Shown here piece after piece: positions 1 to 7,638 of a stretch of DNA of 13,220 nt. The translations under genes were made by a program, and so were the position numbers. This DNA is from Erythrobacter sp. CCH5-A1. GTDB taxonomy: Bacteria > Pseudomonadota > Alphaproteobacteria > Sphingomonadales > Sphingomonadaceae. The DNA lies in contig NZ_LSKQ01000120.1 of assembly GCF_001557115.1 (NCBI RefSeq), forward strand, positions 1-13,220, given 5' to 3'. Numbering within the stretch: the stretch's first letter is position 1; each line of letters starts with the position of its first letter. The notes under the pieces were generated by a model. That model was not told the DNA's origin and did not search any database. It saw only the letters and a program-made list of their open reading frames with translations.

Positions 1-11
1 ATTACATACAT
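1..11 (-). CDS. Probable start of the next tra gene (partial)
   Basis: Reading leftward after traU there is an ATG at 11-9 preceded by a purine-rich GAAAGGAAA (21-13) that can serve as a ribosome binding site. Only three codons and part of a fourth are visible, so the product cannot be identified. In F-like operons the gene after traU is usually trbC or traN. That is a positional guess only. A second ATG at 7-5 is followed at once by TAA and cannot be a start. Confidence 0.35.
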
Positions 12-22
12 ATTTCCTTTCT

Positions 23-37
23 GCGCCGTCACGGCGC
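23..37 (-). other. GC-rich intercistronic hairpin directly after traU
   Basis: Immediately after the traU stop codon (40-38) the minus strand reads GCGCCG-TGA-CGGCGC, a perfect 6-bp GC stem with a 3-nt loop. No T-run follows; the next bases are the purine-rich ribosome binding site of the following gene. It is therefore unlikely to be a terminator and more likely an mRNA-stability or translation-spacing element. Confidence 0.5.
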
Positions 38-1075
38 TCACATGCAGCAATTGCGTTTGCGCCAGAGGAGGAAGCCGACATCCTCGCCTTTGACGGGATA
101 GACCTGCCCAGATTTGGGCAAGATCGTGGTCGCTCCAATCGGAGAACAGGCTTCGCGGCCACTCACCATGGGCGTCGGATTTACCTGCTGCATCCGGTAC
201 TGGCTCTTCTTGAGGATCGGCATGATATACTTGGAACACAGCGCTTTCGATCCGCTGGTGCCCCAGGCGAGACCCTGACGGTGGAGCTTGTAGACCATGC
301 GCTCGGCCGCGAGCCGCGCTGACTGCTTGATGCCGATATTGGCACCAACATTGCCGTTCATCGGATACATCGAACCTTGGCAACCAGAGCACCAGAACAG
401 CTCATCCATAGGCAGTCTTGCGCTGGCCGAGATGCAATCGGCCGAGCACGCGGCCTGCGCGATGACTGAGGTGAAAAGGGCGGCCTCGGGATTGAGCAGA
501 GATGCCAGCTCGTCGTCCTGCCAAAGCGGATCGATCTCGCTCATATAGGCAACGTCGAACGAGCTCGCCTCGAGACACAGGAAATCGGTCACCACTTCGA
601 GCCAGTAGAGAAGCGGGTAGATGTAATAGTGCACGTGGTATTTGGCGGTGCGCTGGGACTGGCCCCCTAGCTGCGCGCCATCCGAGGCATAACCGTTACC
701 GATCGAAAAACCGGGGTCGAGCTTGATGCCGCCAAGGTTCGGAAAGCACCACGGCTTGGTCGAGACATCAATGAGCCGGACCGGCTCCCAGAACCCGATC
801 GCAAGGCCGATGCGCGGCACCGGCGTGCCGCAGGCGCAGATCGGAAGATCCGGATTGTCGGTGTCGGCACGCGATGATGGCCAAATCTTGAGCGACCCCA
901 GCGACAAAGGGAACATGCAGCCCCAGCACACATCGGTCACCGGATTGACGAAACTGCCTGAGCACCGACCAGGCCCGCTGGGAAGGCCCTGAGCAAGAAC
1001 CGGGGGAGCCAGCACGGATGCCGACATAAACAGGGACGCCAAGCCCAGGAGGAGCGCAAGGAGCTTAGAGCGCAT
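38..1075 (-). CDS. traU: TraU, F-type pilus assembly / DNA transfer protein
   Basis: The product is 345 aa, close to F TraU (about 330 aa), a periplasmic protein needed for DNA transfer and pilus assembly that works with TraW and TrbC. A signal peptide covers residues 1-28 (RSK n-region, hydrophobic stretch, likely cleavage after VLA before QG). The conserved family core NPVTDVCWGCMFPLSLG is at about residues 44-60. The protein has 15 cysteines, several in pairs (CWGC 50-53, CAC 80-82, CSGC 229-232, terminal CC 343-344), which implies an extensively disulfide-bonded periplasmic fold and fits the dsbC gene in the same operon. The ATG at 1075 overlaps the end of the upstream small membrane gene by 11 bp, and a GAGGGAGAG sequence precedes it. 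The identification is secure from the conserved core and the position after traW. Confidence 0.96.
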   Translation of the reverse strand: MRSKLLALLLGLASLFMSASVLAPPVLAQGLPSGPGRCSGSFVNPVTDVCWGCMFPLSLGSLKIWPSSRADTDNPDLPICACGTPVPRIGLAIGFWEPVRLIDVSTKPWCFPNLGGIKLDPGFSIGNGYASDGAQLGGQSQRTAKYHVHYYIYPLLYWLEVVTDFLCLEASSFDVAYMSEIDPLWQDDELASLLNPEAALFTSVIAQAACSADCISASARLPMDELFWCSGCQGSMYPMNGNVGANIGIKQSARLAAERMVYKLHRQGLAWGTSGSKALCSKYIMPILKKSQYRMQQVNPTPMVSGREACSPIGATTILPKSGQVYPVKGEDVGFLLWRKRNCCM

Positions 1076-1337
1076 CGTCTCTCTCCCTCATAAGCCAGGC
1101 ATCATCCGCCGCATTCTTGGCCCGGACCCAAAGGAACCCCTGAAGCAGAGCGAAGGTCGTCGCGCCTGCGAACAGTGCGAGAGCAAAGATGCCGGTTAGC
1201 GCCCGAAGTGCCCCAAACGAAACGACGAGGGCGGCGACCAGAAACAGCCCGGTCATCGTGCGCAAACGTGCCGCCTTGAGCGTGCGCGTTTCGGGGGCAG
1301 CAAGGGGCGCCGGAACCAGATTGCGCCAGGAGTTCAT
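1065..1337 (-). CDS. Small two-helix membrane protein between traW and traU
   Basis: The product is 90 aa and I do not recognise the family. The sequence shows a basic N-terminal segment (about residues 18-27, with R18, K21, R24 and R26), then two closely spaced hydrophobic segments at about 28-43 and 46-70, and a charged C-terminal tail (RAKNAADDAWLMRERDD). It is therefore probably a small inner-membrane protein with both ends in the cytoplasm. The start codon is fixed by an ATGA overlap (1337-1334) with the traW stop, and the 3' end overlaps traU by 11 bp. This coupling on both sides argues that it is a real gene translated with the transfer proteins. F has no named counterpart at this place. 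It may be an accessory or lineage-specific subunit of the mating-pair apparatus; that role is inferred from position alone. Confidence 0.78.
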   Translation of the reverse strand: MNSWRNLVPAPLAAPETRTLKAARLRTMTGLFLVAALVVSFGALRALTGIFALALFAGATTFALLQGFLWVRAKNAADDAWLMRERDDAL

Positions 1338-1996
1338 GCCCCCCTCCCCTTGCGCGCAATGGCTTGCTCAGTGACTATGAGGACGTCGCCGCGCTGTTCG
1401 ACCAGCGCCGGGGTCCTGCGTATCCCGAAATAGCTGGTAAGACGGCCGTCCTGATCAAAGTAGAACCGGCGCTGGTGAACCTTCATGAGCTCGAAGGGAG
1501 AGCCATCAACGAAGATGATCTTGGCGAGCGCATCGCCACCGTGCTTCATCGCCCATTCGACTTCTGCCGGATCGTCACCATCAACAAAGAGGAGCTTCTT
1601 GCTAAGCGCAGCGACGGCAAGCGGATTGACGCGCTGACCCGCCACAGCAATCAGATTCCCCTTGTGATCACGGATGTCCTTGTCGATCCGGATCGAGGGA
1701 TCGAACTCCCAACTCCGGGTCTCTTCCGCAGGCGAAATCCCGGAGACCGGGACCGGTCGCATCACCCTCGCCTTCACCTTTTCGGCGAACTGGCGGTTCA
1801 TCTGATCGAGTTTTCCGGTAGCAGCCGCATGGTCGAGCCGCGCCTTGATAACGCTCAAGAGATCTGGCTCAGCAATGGGCCATGTCTGGCCCATCTGCCC
1901 GTGATCGACGCTTTGCACTGACACTGCCCCGCCGCTCGAAGCCGTCGCTGACACCGCGAGTCCGCCAGCAACGAGGAAGGAGAAAGCGACCCTCAC
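1334..1996 (-). CDS. traW: TraW, F-type pilus assembly protein
   Basis: TraW is a periplasmic protein required for F-pilus assembly and acts with TrbC and TraU. From a GTG start at 1996 the product is 220 aa, with a short signal peptide (residues 1-19, likely cleavage near SATA/SS). The family N-terminal signature TWPIAEPDLLSVI follows at about 38-50. The C-terminal half has the conserved FDPSIRIDKDIRD, VNPL, LLFVDGDD, KIIFVDGSP, RFYFDQDGRLTSYFGI and TPALVEQ blocks (about 98-201). Start choice: GTG at 1996 shares a GTGA overlap with the traF stop (1995-1993), as at other junctions here. A second in-frame GTG at 2035 would add 13 residues of arginine-rich leader and a 43-bp overlap; I consider it less likely but cannot exclude it. 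The gene ends in an ATGA overlap with the next gene. Confidence 0.94.
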   Translation of the reverse strand: MRVAFSFLVAGGLAVSATASSGGAVSVQSVDHGQMGQTWPIAEPDLLSVIKARLDHAAATGKLDQMNRQFAEKVKARVMRPVPVSGISPAEETRSWEFDPSIRIDKDIRDHKGNLIAVAGQRVNPLAVAALSKKLLFVDGDDPAEVEWAMKHGGDALAKIIFVDGSPFELMKVHQRRFYFDQDGRLTSYFGIRRTPALVEQRGDVLIVTEQAIARKGRGA

Positions 1997-2592
1997 AGGA
2001 TTGGCTGCCCGGTGCCGACAAGCCGGTCGCGGCACACAAAACCGATATGCGCATAGCGGCTGTCGAAGCCGTCCTTGTGCGGTGTGCCCGCAAAAATGCA
2101 GCCTTCAGGCACAACCCCGAGCGGGCCGGCGGCAAGACGATCGCCGCGCTTCGTCATCGGTTTGATGGTCGCCACGCGCTCGCCGTTGACGTGCACATCA
2201 TTGCCGATGCGCGTCACCGTGTCGCCTGGCAGACCAAGAGCGATCTTGGTGAAAGCAGCCGGCTTCGCCCCGAAATACTTGACGGTAATGGGATCATGGC
2301 CGGGATGGAAAACCACATAGTCCCCGCGCACCGGGAAACGCCTGGCCTCGACCACGAACGCCCAGTTCGGGAGCGAGTCCGTCACGTTGATCATCAGCGC
2401 GTGGTTCTCGCTCCAATTCGAAGCTGCGCTGAGGGCACCTGCAACGAGACAGACACCAGCGATCGCCACAAGCCTGCCACCGGTCGAAAGGCGTCTGGTC
2501 GCACCTGTCTTCACAGGGGGCTCACTGTCCGACAAAAGCCGAGCAAACCCCTTGCGTTGAGCCGAACGAGGGAGCGGATCAGGGTTTGCCAT
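1993..2592 (-). CDS. traF: TraF-type S26 signal peptidase (pilin maturation)
   Basis: This is an S26-family serine peptidase of the RP4 TraF / R27 TrhF kind, which finishes conjugative pilins, in RP4 by C-terminal cleavage and head-to-tail cyclisation. It is not the unrelated F-plasmid TraF. From ATG 2592 it is 199 aa. One membrane anchor lies at about 40-56. The Ser box TDSLPNW (nucleophile S73) and the Lys box FTKIALGLPGD (general base K116) form the catalytic dyad, and a GFDSRY box lies at about 175-180. ATG 2592 is chosen because AGGGG (2607-2603) sits 10 nt upstream and the overlap with trbI is then only 14 bp; starting further upstream would add 28 arginine/proline-rich residues. The stop overlaps the traW GTG start. 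The likely substrate is the TraA pilin encoded at 10673-10990. Confidence 0.92.
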   Translation of the reverse strand: MANPDPLPRSAQRKGFARLLSDSEPPVKTGATRRLSTGGRLVAIAGVCLVAGALSAASNWSENHALMINVTDSLPNWAFVVEARRFPVRGDYVVFHPGHDPITVKYFGAKPAAFTKIALGLPGDTVTRIGNDVHVNGERVATIKPMTKRGDRLAAGPLGVVPEGCIFAGTPHKDGFDSRYAHIGFVCRDRLVGTGQPIL

Positions 2593-3130
2593 CGCGCTGA
2601 CGCCCCTGATTGGCAGCCATGAAGGCCTGCATCTCTTGTTCAACGCGGGCCGCCTGACCCTGGGGAGCGGCGCCAAGCGCTTGGGCGGGTTGGGGACGCG
2701 GAACCTTTGCGTAAACCGCAGTCTTCACGCTCTGCGTGACGTCGGGAACCTCGCCGCCCACGATCGCCTCATGAACGAGCACGACTTTCCCGGACTTCGA
2801 CAGGCCGGAAACCGTCTCATCCAGCGCAGCCATGAAAACAGCGGTTTGCCGTGCTGCGGTCTGCTCGTCGGCGTTCGAGCGTGCCTGTGCCTGGAGATAC
2901 TCCCCAATGATGCCCTGCAGCTGAAGCTGGACGAATTCCTGCTGCCCTGACCCCTGTGCGGCAACACTCTTGGTCACCCAGGCCCCCCAGACAAAGGTTG
3001 TCGCTGCGCCCGCGAACAGGAGGATTTCGCGAGCCGACAGCGCGGCAAAGCGACTGCGAGGTCTGACCTGCGAGGCCTTTGCAGACGTAGGTGTGGCAGG
3101 CGCCGCCATATGGTCGAAAAGGTCCGTCAT
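2579..3130 (-). CDS. trbI: TrbI, F-type pilus assembly / retraction protein
   Basis: TrbI is an inner-membrane protein of F-type systems; loss or excess of it alters pilus length and retraction in F. The product is 183 aa, longer than F TrbI (about 128 aa), mainly because of an N-terminal proline/alanine/threonine cytoplasmic segment (1-33) and a glutamine/alanine-rich C-terminal tail (about 145-183). A single transmembrane helix lies at about 34-52. The periplasmic part has the TrbI-like pattern VQLQLQGIIGEYLQAQA (about 67-83), LDETVSGL and then VVLVHEAIVGGEVPDVTQSV (116-135). The start lies in an ATGA overlap with the preceding small membrane gene (3130-3127). The 3' end overlaps traF by 14 bp. 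Position after traC and before traW agrees with the F order. Confidence 0.88.
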   Translation of the reverse strand: MTDLFDHMAAPATPTSAKASQVRPRSRFAALSAREILLFAGAATTFVWGAWVTKSVAAQGSGQQEFVQLQLQGIIGEYLQAQARSNADEQTAARQTAVFMAALDETVSGLSKSGKVVLVHEAIVGGEVPDVTQSVKTAVYAKVPRPQPAQALGAAPQGQAARVEQEMQAFMAANQGRQRDGKP

Positions 3131-3504
3131 TGGTCATCTCCGGCAACAGAAAAGGCTGAAATCAGGCTCGCGCGGCGGAAAAAGGCGATCAGCGCAAAGC
3201 CCGTGAGCATGACGCCAAAGCTGATGGCCGCGAACTGGCCGCGTCTCGAAGCGTCTGCTGCAACGAAGCGCGACGCGAGATTGTCCAACTGGAGCATCAG
3301 GCCATCGAGAGTGAAGCCGCCAAGGACAAGGAAGAACAGCGTGGCGATGCCGAGGGTCGCAAGCGCGCTGGTGGCAAGCCAACCGCTGAACCGAAGGGCA
3401 ATAACGAGAAGATCCTGAGCGGCCTTCTTGCGGCGCGCAGTAGCCGAGTGACGCATCGTGGAACGGCCAAGAGGACGAGCCAAGGGACGAAAAGGCGTGC
3501 TCAT
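3127..3504 (-). CDS. Small membrane protein between traC and trbI
   Basis: The product is 125 aa and I do not recognise the family. The first 30 residues are strongly basic (RPLARPLGR, RHSATARRKK), followed by a long hydrophobic stretch at about 33-68 and a second helix at about 92-109 that ends before FFRRASL. The region between them (about 69-91) would be periplasmic and includes LDNLASRFVAADASRRGQ. It is joined by ATGA overlaps to traC upstream (3504-3501) and to trbI downstream (3130-3127), so it is almost certainly translated as part of the operon. F has traR and other small genes near traC, but nothing here resembles the TraR zinc-finger protein. A small accessory subunit of the inner-membrane assembly is a guess from position and topology. 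A second in-frame ATG exists at residue 17. Confidence 0.82.
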   Translation of the reverse strand: MSTPFRPLARPLGRSTMRHSATARRKKAAQDLLVIALRFSGWLATSALATLGIATLFFLVLGGFTLDGLMLQLDNLASRFVAADASRRGQFAAISFGVMLTGFALIAFFRRASLISAFSVAGDDQ

Positions 3505-6074
3505 TCCGCAGCCTCCCTCATCGGAAAATCTTCAGGCACCTGATGTTCTTCAGGGAATGCGACTGCCTCGATCGCATCCTGCATCCGGTAGCCACGGTGC
3601 ACATAGTCCTCGATCTGAGCGAAGACATGCGGGCTCGATGAATAAAGCGTGCCAGAAAACCGATCGAGGACGAGCCGAGCGACGCATTCGGTCTCTGGAC
3701 CCCGAATGAAGATGTCCGAATAGTCGGTGCCGTTCCGCTTCAGCGACCGCAGCAAAGCCTCGGTCATGTTGTCCATCTCGAACCGGTCCGAATTGCGAAA
3801 ATCCGAGATGGTCTCGCCCTTCTGCTGGAGGATAAGGAACCAGTCGGAGTTTTCGAGGGCGGCCCGCGAGCCTTCGGATTTGTAGTAATCGTGGATCGAC
3901 TGCGTGGCAGTGATCAGCGCGCCGCCATATTTGCGGCAGGTGCGCGAATAGGTCTCGACGAAGTCGGCCATCGCCCCGCCCTTCAGCATCTGCCAGGCCT
4001 CATCGATGATCAGCGGTTTCGGGATCGCGCGGTCCATCCGGCGCATGACCTGCGAAGCAATGAACATGATCGAAGTCAGAACGACGCCGCGCAGCTCCAC
4101 CCGGGTCGCAAGGTCCGAGAGCTCGAACACGGTAAGATCAGCCGACAGATCAAGGTTGGCATCGCCAAGGAAGAACTTCCCGTAGGTTCCCTTTTCCGCG
4201 AACGGAAGCAGCGAAGTCGCCAAGTCATAGGCGAAAGGATGCTCCTGGCCCTTGAGGGCCTGCATCACGTGATCGATGGTGCCATCCCGCCCATGGCTGT
4301 CCCACACAAGATTGACCGCCTGGTCGATAAGCCCGCGTTCGGTGTCATTGAGCCGGGTCTCATTGCGCGCCATCTGCGACACGATGGATTTGAGCATCGC
4401 AAGGCAGTCGACCAAATAGTCGTCGTCACCTTCGGCAAGGGCCTCGTCGATCATGCGAAACGGGTTGATCGAAATGCCCGACGACAGCTTGAACTCGGTG
4501 AACGTCCCGCCCAGCGCCTTGGCCATATGCTCGAAGCTGCGGCCGTCATCGATCACGATGGTCTTGGCCCCAACCCCTGCAAAGCTTGCCGTGAGGTCCT
4601 GCAGCAGCACCGACTTGCCTGAACCGGACTTGCCCGAGATTGCCACATTGTGGTTGCCGGCACTGTTCTGGAAGGGTGACCAGAATTGCGGCTGACCCCG
4701 GCGTCCGATGAACAGCAGGTGCGGGATGTTGCCGCCGATGTATTCGCCCTGGATTGGCGCAATCGCAGCAAGGTTCGCCGAGCGCATGGTGCGCATGCGC
4801 TTCATCCGCTTGAGGTCGCTGTCGAGCCCGTCAGCCAGCAGCAGCGGAAAGTGCGCCATGAAGGCGGGAAGCTGGATATGGGTCTCGTCAATCAGATCCC
4901 ACCCGCTCGCCTTGTAGAGAGCCTTCAGCGTGCGCTCGCAGGGCTCGCCCCGGCCCTTCGGCGCGATGATCGTAACAGCATAGTAGCAGGACACGAGCTT
5001 CTCGCCCTGCTTGACCCGGTCGGCAACGAACTGCCACTCAGCCGCTTCGGTACGCAGCTTGGGCACAAGCTTCACGCCCTTGCCTTCCGCAAGCGAGCTG
5101 GTGCGCACGAACTTGTAGCCGGCCTTCGCTTCGGAAGACTCCTGATTGGGGATCACCCCACAAGCCGTCTGTAAGACGGGACAGGGCAGCGAGAGCTTGG
5201 GGTTGAAGATGTCCCCAATCACCTTCTGGCTGTCCCAGGGTGCCCAGCGATCCGGAAAATTGCGCACCGCCATGGTTCGCACATCGAAGCGCTCGGGTAC
5301 GAAGTCCTTCAGCTCCGGCACGCCATCGACTGACGATCCAGTTGGCCGCAACGATTGGGCCTCAATCACCAGGCGGTCACGCCCAACATGGGTGACGAGA
5401 TCGCGCCTGATGCACTGCTCATTGATAGGATCGAACCGGTTGTATCCGGGCACTTCGTCGCCAGCGCCGGTAGACGGGGCGAGTATCTCGTCGAAAAAAC
5501 GGATCAGGTCGGTTGGTGCGAATTCCTTGACCGGGACATCGATGGAATCGAGCGCCGAAATAATCCCCTCGCGCATGGTCAGGAGGTCATCCGTCGAAAG
5601 GCCAGAACCATCACTGATCCCGACGGCCAGCAGCACGCGAAAGCTCCGCACAAAAAACGGGCCGTCGCTCGCAAGAGTGGACCATGCTCCGCTGCGCAGC
5701 TTGTCGACGCGATGGCGGGCGAGCGTCTGGAAAACCCCCGAAGCCTTGTAGCGCGGCAACGCCCAGGTCTGCAGTTTCTCGGCAACGCGCGGGCTCGAAT
5801 AGTTTGTGACCGAGAACTTGGTGCCGGGCAGAAGAATGTCTGAGAATAGCGAACCGATCACATCAGTGACCCGGTCGTTTGCACCGACAAGCGGAGCGAG
5901 CTCGATTATGAAGCCCTTTGAGCGGACCTGATGGAAGATGCGCTTGTCCTCATCGAACGAGCGATATCCGAGGAAATGCGAGAGCATTGGAACGCTGGCA
6001 GGCCGGGCGTTCTGCTCAGGCTTGCGAGCGTCGCCGGTTACCAGATCGATGATGTTGGTGAAGGCCTGCAGCAT
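3501..6074 (-). CDS. traC: TraC, VirB4-like ATPase of the F-type T4SS
   Basis: TraC is the VirB4-family ATPase that drives pilus assembly at the cytoplasmic face of the inner membrane. The product is 857 aa, the usual size (F TraC is about 875 aa). The N-terminal half (about 1-440) is the TraC/VirB4 N-domain, with FLGYRSFDEDKRIFHQV near the start and an RSANLAAIAPIQGEYIGGN segment before the motor. The motor domain has Walker A GKSGSGKS at 481-488, INPF at 536-539, Walker B PLIIDEAW at 687-694 and the ITATQS motif at 721-726. The key ATPase residues are intact, so the protein should be active. The start ATG at 6074 lies 6 bp after the traV stop, and the 3' end overlaps the next gene by ATGA. 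Confidence 0.98.
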   Translation of the reverse strand: MLQAFTNIIDLVTGDARKPEQNARPASVPMLSHFLGYRSFDEDKRIFHQVRSKGFIIELAPLVGANDRVTDVIGSLFSDILLPGTKFSVTNYSSPRVAEKLQTWALPRYKASGVFQTLARHRVDKLRSGAWSTLASDGPFFVRSFRVLLAVGISDGSGLSTDDLLTMREGIISALDSIDVPVKEFAPTDLIRFFDEILAPSTGAGDEVPGYNRFDPINEQCIRRDLVTHVGRDRLVIEAQSLRPTGSSVDGVPELKDFVPERFDVRTMAVRNFPDRWAPWDSQKVIGDIFNPKLSLPCPVLQTACGVIPNQESSEAKAGYKFVRTSSLAEGKGVKLVPKLRTEAAEWQFVADRVKQGEKLVSCYYAVTIIAPKGRGEPCERTLKALYKASGWDLIDETHIQLPAFMAHFPLLLADGLDSDLKRMKRMRTMRSANLAAIAPIQGEYIGGNIPHLLFIGRRGQPQFWSPFQNSAGNHNVAISGKSGSGKSVLLQDLTASFAGVGAKTIVIDDGRSFEHMAKALGGTFTEFKLSSGISINPFRMIDEALAEGDDDYLVDCLAMLKSIVSQMARNETRLNDTERGLIDQAVNLVWDSHGRDGTIDHVMQALKGQEHPFAYDLATSLLPFAEKGTYGKFFLGDANLDLSADLTVFELSDLATRVELRGVVLTSIMFIASQVMRRMDRAIPKPLIIDEAWQMLKGGAMADFVETYSRTCRKYGGALITATQSIHDYYKSEGSRAALENSDWFLILQQKGETISDFRNSDRFEMDNMTEALLRSLKRNGTDYSDIFIRGPETECVARLVLDRFSGTLYSSSPHVFAQIEDYVHRGYRMQDAIEAVAFPEEHQVPEDFPMREAAE

Positions 6075-6080
6075 GGCGCA

Positions 6081-6791
6081 TTACTCCGGCGTTGCAGGAA
6101 ATGAGGCGGCCTCGCGCCTCGACAATCGCTGCTGTGATGCGAGGCGCTCGGACACCTTCGCCTCGATCTCAGCGATCGGGTTGGCAGGCTGAGAAGCCGC
6201 TTGCTGGGCTTGGGCCTGCTGGGCCGGCGCCGGGCTCTTTGGAAGATTGGACGCCATCGCAGTCTCTGCGCCCGCGGAACCCGGCTGACCGTCATCCAAG
6301 ATACCAGGGGCAATCGCCATGAATTGCGGTGCGCTCTCGGCGGCTGCCAGCAACCCTTGGGCACGCGCAGGCTTTGCACCTCGCAGCGCAATTGTCTCAA
6401 GAGCATCGCCCCGGCCCGGGAGCATAGCCTTTACTGGCACCGCGATCCGGGCATGGGCTGTGCCTGCGGCATCCGTGTAGCCCGGAAACACGACAGAGAG
6501 CTCATAACTCGGCGACGAACGCGCAACGAGTGCTTCGGAACCAAGCGACTGGCCTCGCACCGGTGCGGAGATCCCATCGTCCATCCGGAATGGACCTGCA
6601 GGGTTCAGAAGATCCGCCGAGGTGGTTTCCTCGATCCTCGCAATTGCGCTATCATCGATCACCAGCGAAGGCGCACAGATACCGTCTGGAGCCTCGCAGC
6701 GGAACTTGCCGCTGACATTGGTGCCCAGCGTCGTACAGGCCGATAGTCCGAACGTCGCAGCCGCGATTGCCATTGCGCCTTTCGTGTTCAT
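6081..6791 (-). CDS. traV: TraV, outer-membrane lipoprotein of the T4SS core
   Basis: TraV is the VirB7-like lipoprotein that, with TraK and TraB, forms the outer-membrane core complex. The product is 236 aa with a lipoprotein signal: M1-A18 ending in the lipobox LSAC, so Cys19 is the expected acylated residue. The family motif VSGKFRCEAPDGIC follows at about 26-39, giving the two further cysteines typical of TraV. The C-terminal third (about 170-236) is alanine/glutamine/proline-rich and low in complexity, ending in a basic segment that suggests a flexible tail; F TraV is shorter (about 171 aa). The start is in an ATGA overlap with dsbC (6791-6788). The call rests on the lipobox, the GKF-C motif and the position between traB and traC. 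Confidence 0.93.
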   Translation of the reverse strand: MNTKGAMAIAAATFGLSACTTLGTNVSGKFRCEAPDGICAPSLVIDDSAIARIEETTSADLLNPAGPFRMDDGISAPVRGQSLGSEALVARSSPSYELSVVFPGYTDAAGTAHARIAVPVKAMLPGRGDALETIALRGAKPARAQGLLAAAESAPQFMAIAPGILDDGQPGSAGAETAMASNLPKSPAPAQQAQAQQAASQPANPIAEIEAKVSERLASQQRLSRREAASFPATPE

Positions 6792-7630
6792 GACACCTTC
6801 TCCTTCAGCCAGGTTTCGAGGAATTCGCGAGGGCGGAAGCCGTGAAGGACAGCGCCATCGTCGCGCACAATGACCGGGGTGCCGGTGAACCCATGCTGCC
6901 TTGCAAAGGCCTCATTGGCATCGAGGCCCGAGGTATCGCAGCGTCGACCGCTCGTGATTGCGGCTCCGTCATAGGCTTCGTTCACCGCGCGGCGCTTGTC
7001 GCTCGCACAGATCACCGCTTCGGAGATTGGGCGGGTGCCGAGCACCGAAATCGGGCGCTCAACGACCTTGACGTCGAGCGTGGCGAGGGTCTCGTGGAGG
7101 CGTTTGCAGTACCCGCACCGGAAATCGCTGAAGACCGTGAGCGTCCGGCCCCCTTTGCCCATCACAACGCTGCCGCTCGAGGGCAAAGCTGCCAGCGCTG
7201 CGGGATCGATACGTGGCAGTGGCTCCGCGGCGCCCGCACCTGACTGCCGTGCCGGTGTTGGCTCGGCCGCGTCCTCTTGCTCCCCAGCGACCCCCGCGCC
7301 GACCAGCATGTCCGGGTTCATCTCAAGCAACCGGGCGGCTGTGAGATCCTGCTTGGTCTCCATGTCGTAGACGCGGCCAATGATGAGATAGCGCGCCGAT
7401 CTGTCGATGTAGAAGAGGTTCTGGCGTGCCTGAACTTCGCAAACGCCCTCGATCTTTTCGCAGTCGATCGTGGTGATCTCGGTCTTGGGGAGACGTTTGA
7501 CCAGCGCTGCCTTGATCGTCGCAGCGTCATCTCCCGCCGCGGCATGAGCGGCGGCGGCAATTGCAGCGACCGAACCGGTGAGCGCAAGGGCGGCCCCTGC
7601 GACCTTCCATGTGGTCCATTTGAATTCCAT
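6788..7630 (-). CDS. dsbC: DsbC-like periplasmic thiol-disulfide isomerase
   Basis: This is a DsbC/DsbG-type thioredoxin-fold protein, expected to isomerise disulfides in periplasmic T4SS proteins such as the cysteine-rich TraU. The product is 280 aa. A signal peptide covers about 1-31 (WKVAG...AHAAA). A DsbC N-terminal dimerisation-like region with C57 and C64 lies at about 35-110. A flexible Ala/Pro linker spans about 112-150. The catalytic thioredoxin domain has FSDFRCGYCKRLHE, with the CGYC active site at 172-175 and the cis-proline motif TGTPVIV (P252). Two further cysteines (208, 231) match the structural pair common in DsbC. ATG 7630 is preferred because GAGG lies 6 nt upstream. An in-frame TTG at 7642 overlapping the traB stop would add four residues. 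Confidence 0.94.
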   Translation of the reverse strand: MEFKWTTWKVAGAALALTGSVAAIAAAAHAAAGDDAATIKAALVKRLPKTEITTIDCEKIEGVCEVQARQNLFYIDRSARYLIIGRVYDMETKQDLTAARLLEMNPDMLVGAGVAGEQEDAAEPTPARQSGAGAAEPLPRIDPAALAALPSSGSVVMGKGGRTLTVFSDFRCGYCKRLHETLATLDVKVVERPISVLGTRPISEAVICASDKRRAVNEAYDGAAITSGRRCDTSGLDANEAFARQHGFTGTPVIVRDDGAVLHGFRPREFLETWLKEKVS

Positions 7631-7638
7631 TACGGGCC

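Noticed and set aside
1882..2622. Plus-strand frame of 246 aa opposite traF/traW
   Set aside because: It is antisense to secure tra genes, and its His/Arg-rich composition is typical of a shadow frame.
3891..4622. Long plus-strand frame of 243 aa opposite traC
   Set aside because: It is antisense to the conserved TraC motor domain and reflects GC-rich codon bias; no ribosome site or domain.
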